A stretch of DNA of 47,843 bases from an uncultured Campylobacteraceae bacterium. GTDB taxonomy: Bacteria; Campylobacterota; Campylobacteria; Campylobacterales; Arcobacteraceae. Below are positions 39,628 to 47,843 of this stretch, piece after piece (the stretch's first letter is position 1; every line of letters begins with the position of its first letter). The notes under the pieces are model-generated. The model ran no database searches, had not been told where the DNA came from, and saw nothing but the letters and a program-made list of their open reading frames with translations. The stretch covers positions 1-47,843 of the forward strand of contig CAKZOX010000020.1 in assembly GCA_937138295.1 (NCBI GenBank). The letters are read 5' to 3'. Made by a program: the position numbers and the translations under genes.

Positions 39628-41143
39628 ATCTTACCATCATAATTTCTTGCATACTTTCTAAAAATCTCTTATAGTTTATTGGCTTACTAAAGTGATGATT
39701 AACATCTAATTTTCTTAATTCTTTAATATTGTCTTCATCAATATATGCACTTGTAATAATAATAGGAAGACTTATATTTAATTTTTTTAACTCTTTTATA
39801 AATGTAATTCCGTCCATTTTTGGCATCTTTAAATCTAATATCAACAAATCATATTCTGTATTAGTTTTAATTTCTTCAAGAGCTTTAAAACCATTGTCAA
39901 ATGAAACTACTGTGTCTATATCTTTTTGAAGTAAATTTTGGAAGATATTTCTTTCTAAATCATCGTCTTCAATATATAAAATTTTTAAATCCTTCATACT
40001 ATTAAATTTAGAAATTTTTAAAGTAAATTGCGCTCCATTTTCGGTATTATGTACTTCAATAAGACCATTTAATTTATATTTTACAACTCTATAAATATAA
40101 TTTAAAGATAAACCTACATCTAAAGCTTTATGTTTTGTAGTAGAGTAAGGTAAGAAAATATCATTTATATCTACTTGATTTTTAATACCGCCAGCGTTAT
40201 CTTCTAGTTTAATAAATATATCATCATCTTTTTCAGATAAAGAAATCTTTATCCAAGGATTGTCAATTTTTCTATCTACAAGTACCTCAATTGCATTACT
40301 TAAAAGTTCAAGTATGATTTCATTTATATAATCACCTTTCATTTTTTTAACAACATTTTTTTCACCAAGCTCTAATTTTACTTCAATATTAGAATTATTT
40401 AACTTACCCTTTAAAATGTCTAAAGCTTTATCAATTTCAGCATTAATAGAAATATCCCTTAATGTATTTAAACTAATATCTGTGTAATCAGAGAATTTAT
40501 TTAATAAATCTGATAAATACCTAGTATTATCTAAAATATTAACAATGTAATTATCTAACATTTCGCCATTTAATACATCAAACTCTTTTTCAGTTTTTAT
40601 AGCACTTGCTGACATTGAAATCATATTTAAAGGTTGTCTCCACTGATGGGAAATATTTTCAATTAATTCTTCAGCAGATTTGAGTTTAATAAACTCATAT
40701 AACTCTAAATCCCTCTGTCTAATAACATCTAATTGTTTAGATATTTTATCTTCAAGTTTGTTTTTATATTCAAAAATTTCAGTCACATCATTTTGAATAC
40801 CAATGAAATTTTTTAAGTTGCCATTTTCATCAAAGGAAGGAGAAATTAATAACTCATTATAAAATAGTGTTCCATCTTTTCTATAGTTTCGTAAAGTAAC
40901 TCTACAAGATTTATGATTTTTTAAAGCATCATTAATAATTTCTTTTTCAACGCTTTGTTCATCATTTCCTTGCAAATATCTACAATTTTTATTTATCGCT
41001 TCTTCTTTACTATATCCAGTTATTTTCTCAAATGCTGGATTTACATAAATCAGTGGGTTATCAGGCTTTGATGGATCAGAAACTGTGATACCAGCAAGTG
41101 ATAAATCACAAATATCTTTAAATAATTTGTTATTAATATCCAT
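39626..41143 (-). CDS. LOV-domain (blue-light) hybrid histidine kinase with C-terminal receiver
   Basis: This is a soluble protein of 505 aa. The LOV domain (about 12-125) carries NKNCRYLQG with the photo-active Cys54 and Arg55, and the flavin contacts Asn53, Gln58, Asn86, Asn96 and Gln117 in the order and near-identical spacing of known photoreceptors such as YtvA. A coiled-coil linker leads to the kinase with H box ISHQWRQPL (His166) and an ATPase domain (LLSNAIEV, DNAGGI, YSTTKHK). A receiver (about 388-505) has YIEDDD, phospho-acceptor Asp in LILDLKMP and Lys of FSKP. It lacks any membrane helix. No output regulator lies nearby. It is convergent with the lactate island. Confidence 0.88.
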   Translation of the reverse strand: MDINNKLFKDICDLSLAGITVSDPSKPDNPLIYVNPAFEKITGYSKEEAINKNCRYLQGNDEQSVEKEIINDALKNHKSCRVTLRNYRKDGTLFYNELLISPSFDENGNLKNFIGIQNDVTEIFEYKNKLEDKISKQLDVIRQRDLELYEFIKLKSAEELIENISHQWRQPLNMISMSASAIKTEKEFDVLNGEMLDNYIVNILDNTRYLSDLLNKFSDYTDISLNTLRDISINAEIDKALDILKGKLNNSNIEVKLELGEKNVVKKMKGDYINEIILELLSNAIEVLVDRKIDNPWIKISLSEKDDDIFIKLEDNAGGIKNQVDINDIFLPYSTTKHKALDVGLSLNYIYRVVKYKLNGLIEVHNTENGAQFTLKISKFNSMKDLKILYIEDDDLERNIFQNLLQKDIDTVVSFDNGFKALEEIKTNTEYDLLILDLKMPKMDGITFIKELKKLNISLPIIITSAYIDEDNIKELRKLDVNHHFSKPINYKRFLESMQEIMMVR

Positions 41144-41298
41144 ATTCTACCTTCTAGATTAAATTATTCTTTTTAATATAATACCAAAAAGTACATTCTT
41201 TTTAGTTATTTCAATTGTAATTTCAATAATAAATATCGTCAAAACAGATATTTACAAAAGTTTTGATAAAATATCATCTTTATGATAAAGGAATATAA

Positions 41299-42123
41299 AT
41301 GAAAAAACTTTTTTTAGGGTTAGCTATAGCTTCAAATCTGCTATTTGCAAATGTAATAAATTCAGTTGCATTAACAGTAAATGATGATCCAATAACTTTT
41401 TACGATATAAAAGTTCTTATGGATAGACAAAATATATCAAAGGATCAAGCTGTTACAAAATTAATTGATCAACTAATATTTGATCAACTAGTTGAAAAAT
41501 ATAATATCACAGCAGATGTTCTAGATATTGAAGATTATATTAATAAATTAGCTGCACAAAATGGAATGGATGTTTATACTTTTAAAACATTAGTTTCTAA
41601 AAAATACCCTAATTATGAAGTTTTTGAAGAAGAAACAAAAGCTGTTATTCAAAAGCAAAAACTTGTGAAAAAAATTGTTGCGGGGCAATTAAAAATTGCT
41701 ACTGATGAAGATTTAGAATTATATTACAACAACAATAAAAATAATTACACAACAGCAAAAGAAATTGATGTTATTCAATATGCATCAGCAAATAGAGCTG
41801 CATTAGCTCAAGCTATAAAAAATCCTATGATGATTGCGCAAGATGTTCAAAAACAAAATGTAAAATTAAAAGCTAAAGATTTAAATGCACAATTACAATT
41901 CATTTTAAATAGCATTAATGAAAATAATTTTACTCCTATTTTGAAAGCAAATAATGGTTTTATATCATTTTTTGTTGTGAAAAAAATTGGAACAGAAGTT
42001 CAAAGTTTTGAAAGTGTAAAAAATAAAATCTTTGCAGATGTTATGAGTCAAAGAGAACAAAAGTTTTTAAATGAATTTTTTGAAAAAGAAAAAATCACAG
42101 CTAATATTAAAATAGTTAAATAA
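41299..42123 (+). CDS. SurA-like periplasmic chaperone/peptidyl-prolyl isomerase
   Basis: This is a periplasmic protein of 274 aa. A signal peptide (LFLGLAIASNLLFA) is followed by a SurA-type N-terminal domain (VINSVALTVNDDPITFYDI, DQLIFDQLVEKYNI) and a C-terminal region where a parvulin domain is expected (about 140-245), but the usual parvulin motif is weak, so isomerase activity is doubtful. Campylobacter has the SurA-like protein Cj1289 of similar build, which folds outer-membrane proteins. AAAGGA lies 7 bases before the ATG. gatB follows after 9 bases. Confidence 0.78.
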   Translation: MKKLFLGLAIASNLLFANVINSVALTVNDDPITFYDIKVLMDRQNISKDQAVTKLIDQLIFDQLVEKYNITADVLDIEDYINKLAAQNGMDVYTFKTLVSKKYPNYEVFEEETKAVIQKQKLVKKIVAGQLKIATDEDLELYYNNNKNNYTTAKEIDVIQYASANRAALAQAIKNPMMIAQDVQKQNVKLKAKDLNAQLQFILNSINENNFTPILKANNGFISFFVVKKIGTEVQSFESVKNKIFADVMSQREQKFLNEFFEKEKITANIKIVK

Positions 42124-42132
42124 AGGAAATAA

Positions 42133-43569
42133 ATGTCAGGTATGTTTGAAGTAATCATTGGTTTAGAAGTTCACGTACAATTAAATACAAAAAGTAAGCT
42201 TTTTTGTTCATGTCCAACAAGTTTTGGTGAAGCACCAAATACAAATGTTTGTCCAACTTGTTTAGGAATGCCTGGAGCTTTACCAGTTTTAAATAAAGAA
42301 GCTGTACATAAGTCAATTATGTTAGGTACTGCTTTAAAAGCTCAAATAAATCAAAAATCTATTTTTAATAGAAAAAACTACTTTTATCCAGATTTACCAA
42401 ATGGTTATCAAATATCTCAATTTGAAGTACCAGTTGTTGGATTAGGTGAATTAGTTATTGATTTTGAAGATGGAACTAGTAAAACTATTGGAGTTACAAG
42501 AGCACACTTAGAGAATGATGCAGGTAAAAGTATCCATGCGGGAGATCACTCACAAGTTGATTTAAATAGAGCAGGAACTCCTTTACTTGAAATAGTTTCA
42601 GAACCTGATATGAGAAGTGCTGAAGAAGCTATTTTATACCTTAAAAAACTACATTCAATTGTAAGATACCTAGAAATTAGTGATGCAAATATGCAAGAGG
42701 GTTCTTTTAGATGTGATGTTAATATTTCAATTAGACCAAAGGGTGATACAAACCTTTATACAAGATGTGAAATCAAAAATATGAACTCATTTAAATTCAT
42801 TGAAAAAGCTATTAAATATGAAGTAAACAGACATATTGAAGCTTGGGAAGATGGAGTTCACTCTGAAGAAATCGTTCAAGAAACAAGACTATTTGATCCT
42901 GAAAAAGGTGAAACTAGATCTATGAGAGGTAAAGAAGATGCAGCTGATTATAGATATTTCCCAGATCCTGATTTACTTCCTTTAGTTATTACAGATGAAA
43001 TGATGGAAAAATATACTCAAATACCTGAATTACCTGATGAGAAAAAAGAGAGATTTGTAAAAGAGTTTGGATTAAAAGAGTATGATGCTTCAGTTATCAC
43101 ATCTTCACTTGAAACTGCAAAATTCTTTGATGAAATGATGAAAGAAGGAATTTCAGGAAAAACAGCTTCAACATGGTTAACAGTTGAATTACCTGCAAGA
43201 TTTACAGAAGGTATTTCTATTGAAAACTCTCCTATTGATGCTAAAACATTAGCAACAATAGTAAAAAGAATTGAAGATGGAACAATTTCAGGAAAAGCAG
43301 CTAAAGAAGTTTTAGATTATTTATTTGAAAATGATGAAAATGATGTAGATGCAGTTATTGAAAAGCTTGGATTAAAACAAGTATCTGATGATGGTGCTAT
43401 TTTAGAAATCATTGATGGAATTTTAGCTGCAAATGAAGATAAAGTTGCAGAATATAAAAGTGGAAAAGAAAAAATGTTTGGTTTCTTTGTAGGTCAAACA
43501 ATGAAAGCTTCAAAAGGAAGTGCAAATCCACAAAAAGTAAATGAACTTTTAAAACAAAGATTAGGATAA
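42133..43569 (+). CDS. gatB: Asp-tRNA(Asn)/Glu-tRNA(Gln) amidotransferase subunit B
   Basis: GatB transfers ammonia from GatA to misacylated Glu-tRNA(Gln) or Asp-tRNA(Asn). The 478-aa protein has [11 protein letters not shown], the zinc cysteines CSCPTSFG and [31 protein letters not shown] and [12 protein letters not shown], with the C-terminal YqeY-like tail domain. It is needed because Campylobacterota lack a direct glutaminyl-tRNA synthetase pathway. AAAGGAA lies 6 bases before the ATG; gpsA follows after 7 bases. Confidence 0.97.
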   Translation: MSGMFEVIIGLEVHVQLNTKSKLFCSCPTSFGEAPNTNVCPTCLGMPGALPVLNKEAVHKSIMLGTALKAQINQKSIFNRKNYFYPDLPNGYQISQFEVPVVGLGELVIDFEDGTSKTIGVTRAHLENDAGKSIHAGDHSQVDLNRAGTPLLEIVSEPDMRSAEEAILYLKKLHSIVRYLEISDANMQEGSFRCDVNISIRPKGDTNLYTRCEIKNMNSFKFIEKAIKYEVNRHIEAWEDGVHSEEIVQETRLFDPEKGETRSMRGKEDAADYRYFPDPDLLPLVITDEMMEKYTQIPELPDEKKERFVKEFGLKEYDASVITSSLETAKFFDEMMKEGISGKTASTWLTVELPARFTEGISIENSPIDAKTLATIVKRIEDGTISGKAAKEVLDYLFENDENDVDAVIEKLGLKQVSDDGAILEIIDGILAANEDKVAEYKSGKEKMFGFFVGQTMKASKGSANPQKVNELLKQRLG

Positions 43570-43576
43570 TAATTAT

Positions 43577-44473
43577 ATGAAAAAAAACTCTATTGCAGTA
43601 ATAGGTGCAGGTAAATGGGGACAAGCTTTACATTTTGCACTATCAAAAAATCAAGAATGTTTAATAACTTCAAGAACAAAAAGAGATATTGAAAACTTTG
43701 TTGATTTAAAAACTGCCTTAGAGTGTGAATACTTAGTTATAGCCATCCCAGCCCAAGAAATTAGAAAATGGCTTAGGGAAAACTTTGTATTTAATAATCA
43801 AAAAATCTTAGTAGCATCTAAAGGAATTGAAGCAACAACTGGTCAGTTTTTAAATGATATTTATGCAGATTTTGTACCTGATGAAAATATTGGATTTATA
43901 TCAGGTCCATCATTTGCAGCTGAAGTAATCAAAGGATTACCTTGTGCTTTAGTTTTAAATTCACATTCAATTAAACTTTATAATGAATTTTCATTATTCT
44001 TCCCAAACTTTATAAAAACCTATTACTCAAATGATGTAATTGGAGCAGAAATTGCAGGTGCATATAAAAATGTATTAGCAATAGCTAGTGGAATATGTGA
44101 AGGATTAAATCTAGGTAAAAATGCTCAAGCTTCACTTATTTCAAGAGGTTTAGTTGAAATGCAAAGATTTGGAAAATATTTTGGTGCAAAAAAATCATCT
44201 TTTTTAGGTCTAAGTGGAGCAGGGGATTTATTTCTAACGGCAAATTCAACAATGAGTAGAAACTTTAGAGTTGGTCTTGGATTAGCTTCAAATAAAAATT
44301 TAGAAACAATTCTAACTGAATTAGGAGAAGTTGCTGAAGGGGTTAAAACAGCTCAAGCAATAATAAAATTATCAAAAAAACATGGAATATATACACCAAT
44401 AGCAAATGAAGTATTTGAAATACTAAATGGAAAAACACCTCAAGAATCATTAAGAGATTTACTCAAAAACTAG
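43577..44473 (+). CDS. gpsA: Glycerol-3-phosphate dehydrogenase [NAD(P)+]
   Basis: GpsA makes sn-glycerol-3-phosphate from dihydroxyacetone phosphate for phospholipid synthesis. The 298-aa protein has the Rossmann GAGKWG at 9-14, GFISGPSFAAEV, the catalytic Lys in AGAYKNVLAIASG, and the C-terminal SGAGDLFLTANSTMSRNFR. It is slightly shorter than E. coli GpsA (339 aa) but complete. It starts 7 bases after gatB with a weak ribosome site. Confidence 0.96.
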   Translation: MKKNSIAVIGAGKWGQALHFALSKNQECLITSRTKRDIENFVDLKTALECEYLVIAIPAQEIRKWLRENFVFNNQKILVASKGIEATTGQFLNDIYADFVPDENIGFISGPSFAAEVIKGLPCALVLNSHSIKLYNEFSLFFPNFIKTYYSNDVIGAEIAGAYKNVLAIASGICEGLNLGKNAQASLISRGLVEMQRFGKYFGAKKSSFLGLSGAGDLFLTANSTMSRNFRVGLGLASNKNLETILTELGEVAEGVKTAQAIIKLSKKHGIYTPIANEVFEILNGKTPQESLRDLLKN

Positions 44474-44478
44474 TAATT

Positions 44479-45165
44479 ATGAAAACAATAGAGTTACATA
44501 ATTTACTTTATATGTTAATACCAATATTAATTACTTGGTATTATTATAGAAAGTGGCTTGGAAATAGTATTGAAATTATAAAAGCAACTCTAAGAATGAC
44601 AATTCAACTTTTATTAATTGGATATGTTTTAATTTATATATTTGAAAATGACAATTCATTAATAGGACTAACTATATTACTATTTATGGTTTGTATCTCA
44701 AGTTACATAAGTCTTAGAAATTTATCAAATAAAACATTTCATGAATATAGACTAATATTTTTATCAATACTGTTATCAGGGTCTTTTAATCTAATACTTG
44801 TTTTTGTATTTGTACTAGAATTAAAAAAATTATACATACCACAGTATGTAATACCAATAGCAGGAATGGTTTTTGCTACCTCAATGAACTCTGTCTCACT
44901 TGTTGCAGAAAGATTTGAAAAAGAAATGAAAAGTAATACATATTTTGAAGCGAGAAACAGAGCTTTTAAAGCTGCGCTTATTCCTCAAATAAACTCTTTT
45001 CTAGCTGTAGGACTTGTATCTTTACCTGGAATGATGACGGGCCAAATATTATCAGGAGTTGACCCTTTAATTGCTGTAAGATATCAAATAATGGTTATGG
45101 CTATGATTTTAGGTGCTGCATCATTATCTAATATAATTTATTTAAACTTGAAAAGAACTAAATAA
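44479..45165 (+). CDS. fetB: FetB-like ABC permease (UPF0014)
   Basis: This is an integral membrane protein of 228 aa with about seven helices. The family signature VSLPGMMTGQILSGVDP is intact, as is FATSMNSVSLVAERFEKE. In E. coli FetB pairs with the ATPase FetA to export iron. No ATPase gene is adjacent here: upstream is gpsA (5 bases away), downstream a convergent regulator. The partner may be encoded elsewhere. It likely shares the gatB-gpsA transcript. Confidence 0.87.
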   Translation: MKTIELHNLLYMLIPILITWYYYRKWLGNSIEIIKATLRMTIQLLLIGYVLIYIFENDNSLIGLTILLFMVCISSYISLRNLSNKTFHEYRLIFLSILLSGSFNLILVFVFVLELKKLYIPQYVIPIAGMVFATSMNSVSLVAERFEKEMKSNTYFEARNRAFKAALIPQINSFLAVGLVSLPGMMTGQILSGVDPLIAVRYQIMVMAMILGAASLSNIIYLNLKRTK

Positions 45166-45169
45166 AAGT

Positions 45170-45517
45170 TTAACTATTTTTTCTTTCTTTATGTTTTTCA
45201 CCCCATAGATATAGTTGTTTTAGTATAGGTTTTAAAGTTTGTCCATACTCAGTTAAAGAATATTCAACCTTAGGAGGAACAACAGGATAAACCTCTCTAC
45301 AAACTATACCATCTTCTTCTAATTCCCTTAATTTTTGAATTAACATTTTTTGTGTAGTGTTTGGTAAAAGTTTTTGAAGTTCATTAAATCTTTTCTTTTC
45401 ACTTCTTAAATACCATAATATTAAAATCTTCCATTTACCAGCTAATGCATCTATAGAAGTTTCTACAGGACACTTTTCATATGTAAACTTTTGTTTTGAT
45501 TCTATTTTTTTTGTCAT
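45170..45517 (-). CDS. HxlR-family transcriptional regulator
   Basis: This is a winged-helix regulator of 115 aa. The HxlR pattern is clear: KCPVETSIDALAGKWKILIL with the conserved Cys, RFNELQKLLPNTTQKML and a tail YGQTLKPILKQLYLWGEKH. I place the start at the ATG (45517) because GGAG (45527-45524) is 6 bases before it; a TTG four codons upstream overlaps that ribosome site. HxlR proteins often respond to reactive aldehydes or quinones and control an adjacent oxidoreductase; the divergent gene at 45629 fits that. Confidence 0.9.
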   Translation of the reverse strand: MTKKIESKQKFTYEKCPVETSIDALAGKWKILILWYLRSEKKRFNELQKLLPNTTQKMLIQKLRELEEDGIVCREVYPVVPPKVEYSLTEYGQTLKPILKQLYLWGEKHKERKNS

Positions 45518-45628
45518 CTTTTTCTCCAATAGTATCTTTTTGGTAAGTACCTATTAATTTAGTAAGTTCTTGTTCTTTTTTTATATTTTAGCTAAAGTTT
45601 TACAAAATATTTAATTAAAAGGATTAAA

Positions 45629-46618
45629 ATGAAAGCATTTGTAGTAGAAAAAGTAGCTGATAAAGAATTTAATGCAGACGTAAAAGATATTTCAAAACCA
45701 AAATGTGGAGAAGATGAAGTAATAATTGAAGTTAATTATTCATCATTAAATTTCAAAGATGCATTAAGCTCTGTTGGAAATCCAGGAGTAACAAGAAACT
45801 TTCCTCATGTTACAGGTATAGATTTAGCTGGTATTATTCATGAATCAAACTCTCCTATTTTTAAAGAGGGTGAAAGAGTTTTAGTTACAGGATATGATTT
45901 AGGAATGAACACAGATGGTGGTCACTCTGAATTTGTTAAAGTTCCTGCTTCTTGGGTTGTAAGAACACCTGATGCAATTAGTGATAAAGAAATCATGACT
46001 TATGGAACAGCTGGATTAACAGCAGCACTAAGTATATTTGAACTAGAAAAGAATGGTATTACTCCTGAAAGTGGTCCTGTATTAGTTACAGGTGCAACAG
46101 GTGGAGTTGGTTCAATTGCTGTTTCAATTCTTAGTAAAATAGGTTTTAACGTAGTAGCAGTTTCAGGTAAAGCTGAAAAAATTGATTTCTTAAAAAGAGC
46201 AGGTGCTACTGATGTTGTATTAAGAGATGAATTTAATGAATCTTCAGCTAAAAGACCAATGCAAAGTGAAACTTATGCAGGTGTTGTTGATACAGTTGGT
46301 GGAGAAGTATTAGCAAATGCTTTAAAATATATCAAATATGATGGTGTTGCTACTTGTTGTGGATTAACTTCATCACATGAATTAAATACAAATGTATTCC
46401 CATTTATTTTAAGAGGAGTTAGATTAATAGGTATTGATTCAGTTGAATGTAAATTAGAGAAAAAACAAAAAGTATGGAAAAAACTTGCAAGTGCATGGAA
46501 AATTGATACTTTAGATAATTTAACAAATGAAATTGATTTAGATGGAATCAAAGAAGCATATGAAAAATTACTAGCTGGAAAAGCAGTTGGTAGATATGTA
46601 GTTAAAATCAAAGATTAA
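45629..46618 (+). CDS. Zinc-free MDR oxidoreductase, acrylyl-CoA reductase-like (YhdH/AcuI)
   Basis: This NADPH-dependent oxidoreductase has 329 aa. The N-terminal half has NYSSLNFKDALSSVGNPGVTR and FPHVTGIDLAG, typical of the YhdH/YhfP group; the Rossmann motif is TGATGGVGSIAVSIL near residue 155. AcuI reduces acrylyl-CoA in DMSP degradation, and YhdH shares that activity, but the true substrate here is unknown. It is divergent from the HxlR gene (99-base spacing after the ATG correction is 111), which probably controls it. AAAAGG lies 8 bases before the ATG. Confidence 0.88.
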   Translation: MKAFVVEKVADKEFNADVKDISKPKCGEDEVIIEVNYSSLNFKDALSSVGNPGVTRNFPHVTGIDLAGIIHESNSPIFKEGERVLVTGYDLGMNTDGGHSEFVKVPASWVVRTPDAISDKEIMTYGTAGLTAALSIFELEKNGITPESGPVLVTGATGGVGSIAVSILSKIGFNVVAVSGKAEKIDFLKRAGATDVVLRDEFNESSAKRPMQSETYAGVVDTVGGEVLANALKYIKYDGVATCCGLTSSHELNTNVFPFILRGVRLIGIDSVECKLEKKQKVWKKLASAWKIDTLDNLTNEIDLDGIKEAYEKLLAGKAVGRYVVKIKD

Positions 46619-46674
46619 AAAAGCTTCACAGCTAATTTAGATATAATCTCTAAAATTAAATTTTAGGGAATCAA

Positions 46675-47843
46675 ATGCAAACATTTTTACAAGAAGCTAA
46701 AAAAACTAGTAGAACTATTGCAACTTTAAGTACTAAGAAAAAAAATGAAGTATTAAATGATATGGCGCAGGCTCTTATGGATCACTGCGACTATATCATA
46801 GCTGCAAACAACAAAGACATGCAAAATGCTGAAGAAAGCAATCTATCAAGCGCACTAAAAGACAGACTATTATTAACAGGTGACAGAGTAAAAGATATGA
46901 GTGATGCAATTAGACAAATTGCAGACCAACAAGAACCAGTGGGAAAAACATTAGATGGTTGGATTACTAAAGATGGTTTAAATATCCAAAAAGTAACAAT
47001 TCCTATTGGAGTTATTGGTATTATTTATGAAAGTAGACCAAATGTTACAAGTGATACAGCAGCACTTTGTTTTAAAAGTGGAAATGTATGTGTACTAAAA
47101 GGTGGGAAAGAAGCTGAACATTCAAATAAAGCTATTTCTGTTGTATTAAGAGATGTTCTAACAAAACATAAATTACCAGAACAAGCAATTTCACTTTTAC
47201 CTGACTCAACAAGAGAAGGTGTAGCAAAACTAATCAAACAAGATAAATATGTGGATTTAATTGTTCCAAGGGGTGGTGAAGCACTTATAAGATTTGTAAG
47301 TGAAAATGCTACAGTTCCTGTTGTAAAACATGATAAAGGACTTTGTCATATCTACGTTGATAAAGCAGCAGCCCACAATAAAGTAATTGATATAGCCATT
47401 AATGCTAAATGTCAAAGACCTGGTGTTTGTAATTCTATGGAAACACTATTAGTTCATGAAGAAATAGCAACTTATATTTTACCTGGACTATATGATGCGT
47501 TTATGGAACAAGGAACAAAGTTAAAAGGTTGTGATGAAACTATTAAGCATATAGATGTGGAAAAAGCTACAGATGAAGATTATGATACAGAGTATTTAGC
47601 AAATATTTTAAATATTAAAGTTGTTAAAAATGTAGATGAAGCTATTGCCCATATTGCAAGACATGGTTCAGGTCACTCTGAGTCAATTCTAAGTGAAAAC
47701 TATACAACTGTTAATAAATTTTTAGATCAAGTTGATGCGGCTTGTGTATATGCAAATGCAAGTACTAGATTTACAGATGGTGGAGCATTTGGTTTAGGTG
47801 CTGAAGTTGGAATTTCAACAAATAAACTTCACTCAAGAGGACC
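46675..47843 (+). CDS. proA: Glutamate-5-semialdehyde dehydrogenase (3' end outside window)
   Basis: ProA reduces gamma-glutamyl phosphate to the semialdehyde in proline synthesis. The frame runs from ATG 46675 (TAGGGA 7 bases upstream) to the window end without a stop: 389 codons of a usual 410-420. Motifs: IPIGVIGIIYESRPNVT, CVLKGGKEA, VPRGGEALI, and catalytic Cys252 in QRPGVCNSME. The last bases encode KLHSRGP, close to the C-terminus. No proB is adjacent on the left. Confidence 0.95.
   Translation, partial: MQTFLQEAKKTSRTIATLSTKKKNEVLNDMAQALMDHCDYIIAANNKDMQNAEESNLSSALKDRLLLTGDRVKDMSDAIRQIADQQEPVGKTLDGWITKDGLNIQKVTIPIGVIGIIYESRPNVTSDTAALCFKSGNVCVLKGGKEAEHSNKAISVVLRDVLTKHKLPEQAISLLPDSTREGVAKLIKQDKYVDLIVPRGGEALIRFVSENATVPVVKHDKGLCHIYVDKAAAHNKVIDIAINAKCQRPGVCNSMETLLVHEEIATYILPGLYDAFMEQGTKLKGCDETIKHIDVEKATDEDYDTEYLANILNIKVVKNVDEAIAHIARHGSGHSESILSENYTTVNKFLDQVDAACVYANASTRFTDGGAFGLGAEVGISTNKLHSRG

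Noticed and set aside
6424-41258. TTTACAAA as a shared regulator motif (6424, 13243, 13256, 41251)
   Set aside because: An 8-mer with one C is expected several times by chance in 48 kb of such AT-rich DNA.
45518-45529. TTG start for the HxlR regulator
   Set aside because: It overlaps the GGAG that serves the ATG at 45517.
1-47843. Search for CRISPR arrays, transposases, integrases and phage genes
   Set aside because: None was found; tRNA genes show no partial duplicates suggesting an integrated element.

Overview
The window is a chromosomal segment of a low-GC (roughly 30%) Campylobacterota bacterium, most likely an Arcobacter relative. The signs are the AT-rich codon use, an RNase J gene next to a KdsD/KpsF gene, an htrA-cprR-cprS block like that of Campylobacter jejuni, kinases with HQWRQPL/HQWNEPL-type H boxes, and a lactate locus of the lutABC plus D-lactate dehydrogenase type. 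I see no insertion sequence, prophage, CRISPR array, rRNA or replication origin. The window reads as ordinary core and near-core chromosome with dense regulatory structure at several gene starts. It is cut inside a gene at both ends: RNase J on the left and proA on the right.

Layout. 1-6912 (+): an RNA, envelope and replication run: rnj (3' end), kdsD, a pseudouridine synthase, rarA, hemJ, a PIN-PhoH ATPase, a D-2-hydroxyacid dehydrogenase and a solitary Phd-like protein. 6926-12103 (-): the CprRS two-component system with the periplasmic protease HtrA, then ilvD. 12214-12612 (+): a three-tRNA operon (Leu-UAA, Ser-UGA, Cys-GCA) with its own promoter, followed by a cold-shock protein. 13019-15238: a 51-aa membrane microprotein (-), a 70-aa unknown, an RraA-like protein and an M42-like peptidase (+). 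15247-21686 (-): asnB, a 109-aa unknown, an SH3 membrane protein, a tight retropepsin/RimK/deacylase module, and an AEC carrier. 21771-27256 (-): a PiT phosphate transporter, a DEAD-box helicase, and accB-accC. 27416-39603 (+): dCMP deaminase, then a lactate catabolic island (lutABC, a sensor kinase and response regulator, TRAP transporter dctPQM, and an FAD/Fe-S D-lactate dehydrogenase). 39626-41143 (-): a LOV-domain blue-light hybrid histidine kinase. 41299-47843: a SurA-like chaperone, gatB, gpsA, fetB, an HxlR regulator (-), an acrylyl-CoA-reductase-like enzyme and proA.

How the genes work together. The lactate island joins import (DctPQM), sensing (the kinase/regulator pair) and oxidation of both isomers (LutABC for L-lactate, the 946-aa flavoprotein for D-lactate). 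CprRS-HtrA is an envelope-stress unit. RimK, the retropepsin and the deacylase look like one reversible protein-tagging module.

Most notable points. (1) Two genes, cprR and the AEC carrier, have no ATG, GTG or TTG that would give a full-length protein; both have a Shine-Dalgarno before an ATT or ATA codon. (2) Several starts are wrapped in inverted repeats, above all a 12-bp terminator-like hairpin around the start codon of the lactate sensor kinase and a 10-bp repeat flanking the TATAAT of the Phd-like gene. (3) An 11-bp tandem repeat resembling a PhoB/PhoP box precedes the phosphate transporter. (4) The LOV kinase keeps the photo-reactive cysteine and the flavin contacts. (5) An unlisted 51-aa membrane microprotein lies beside the cold-shock gene.
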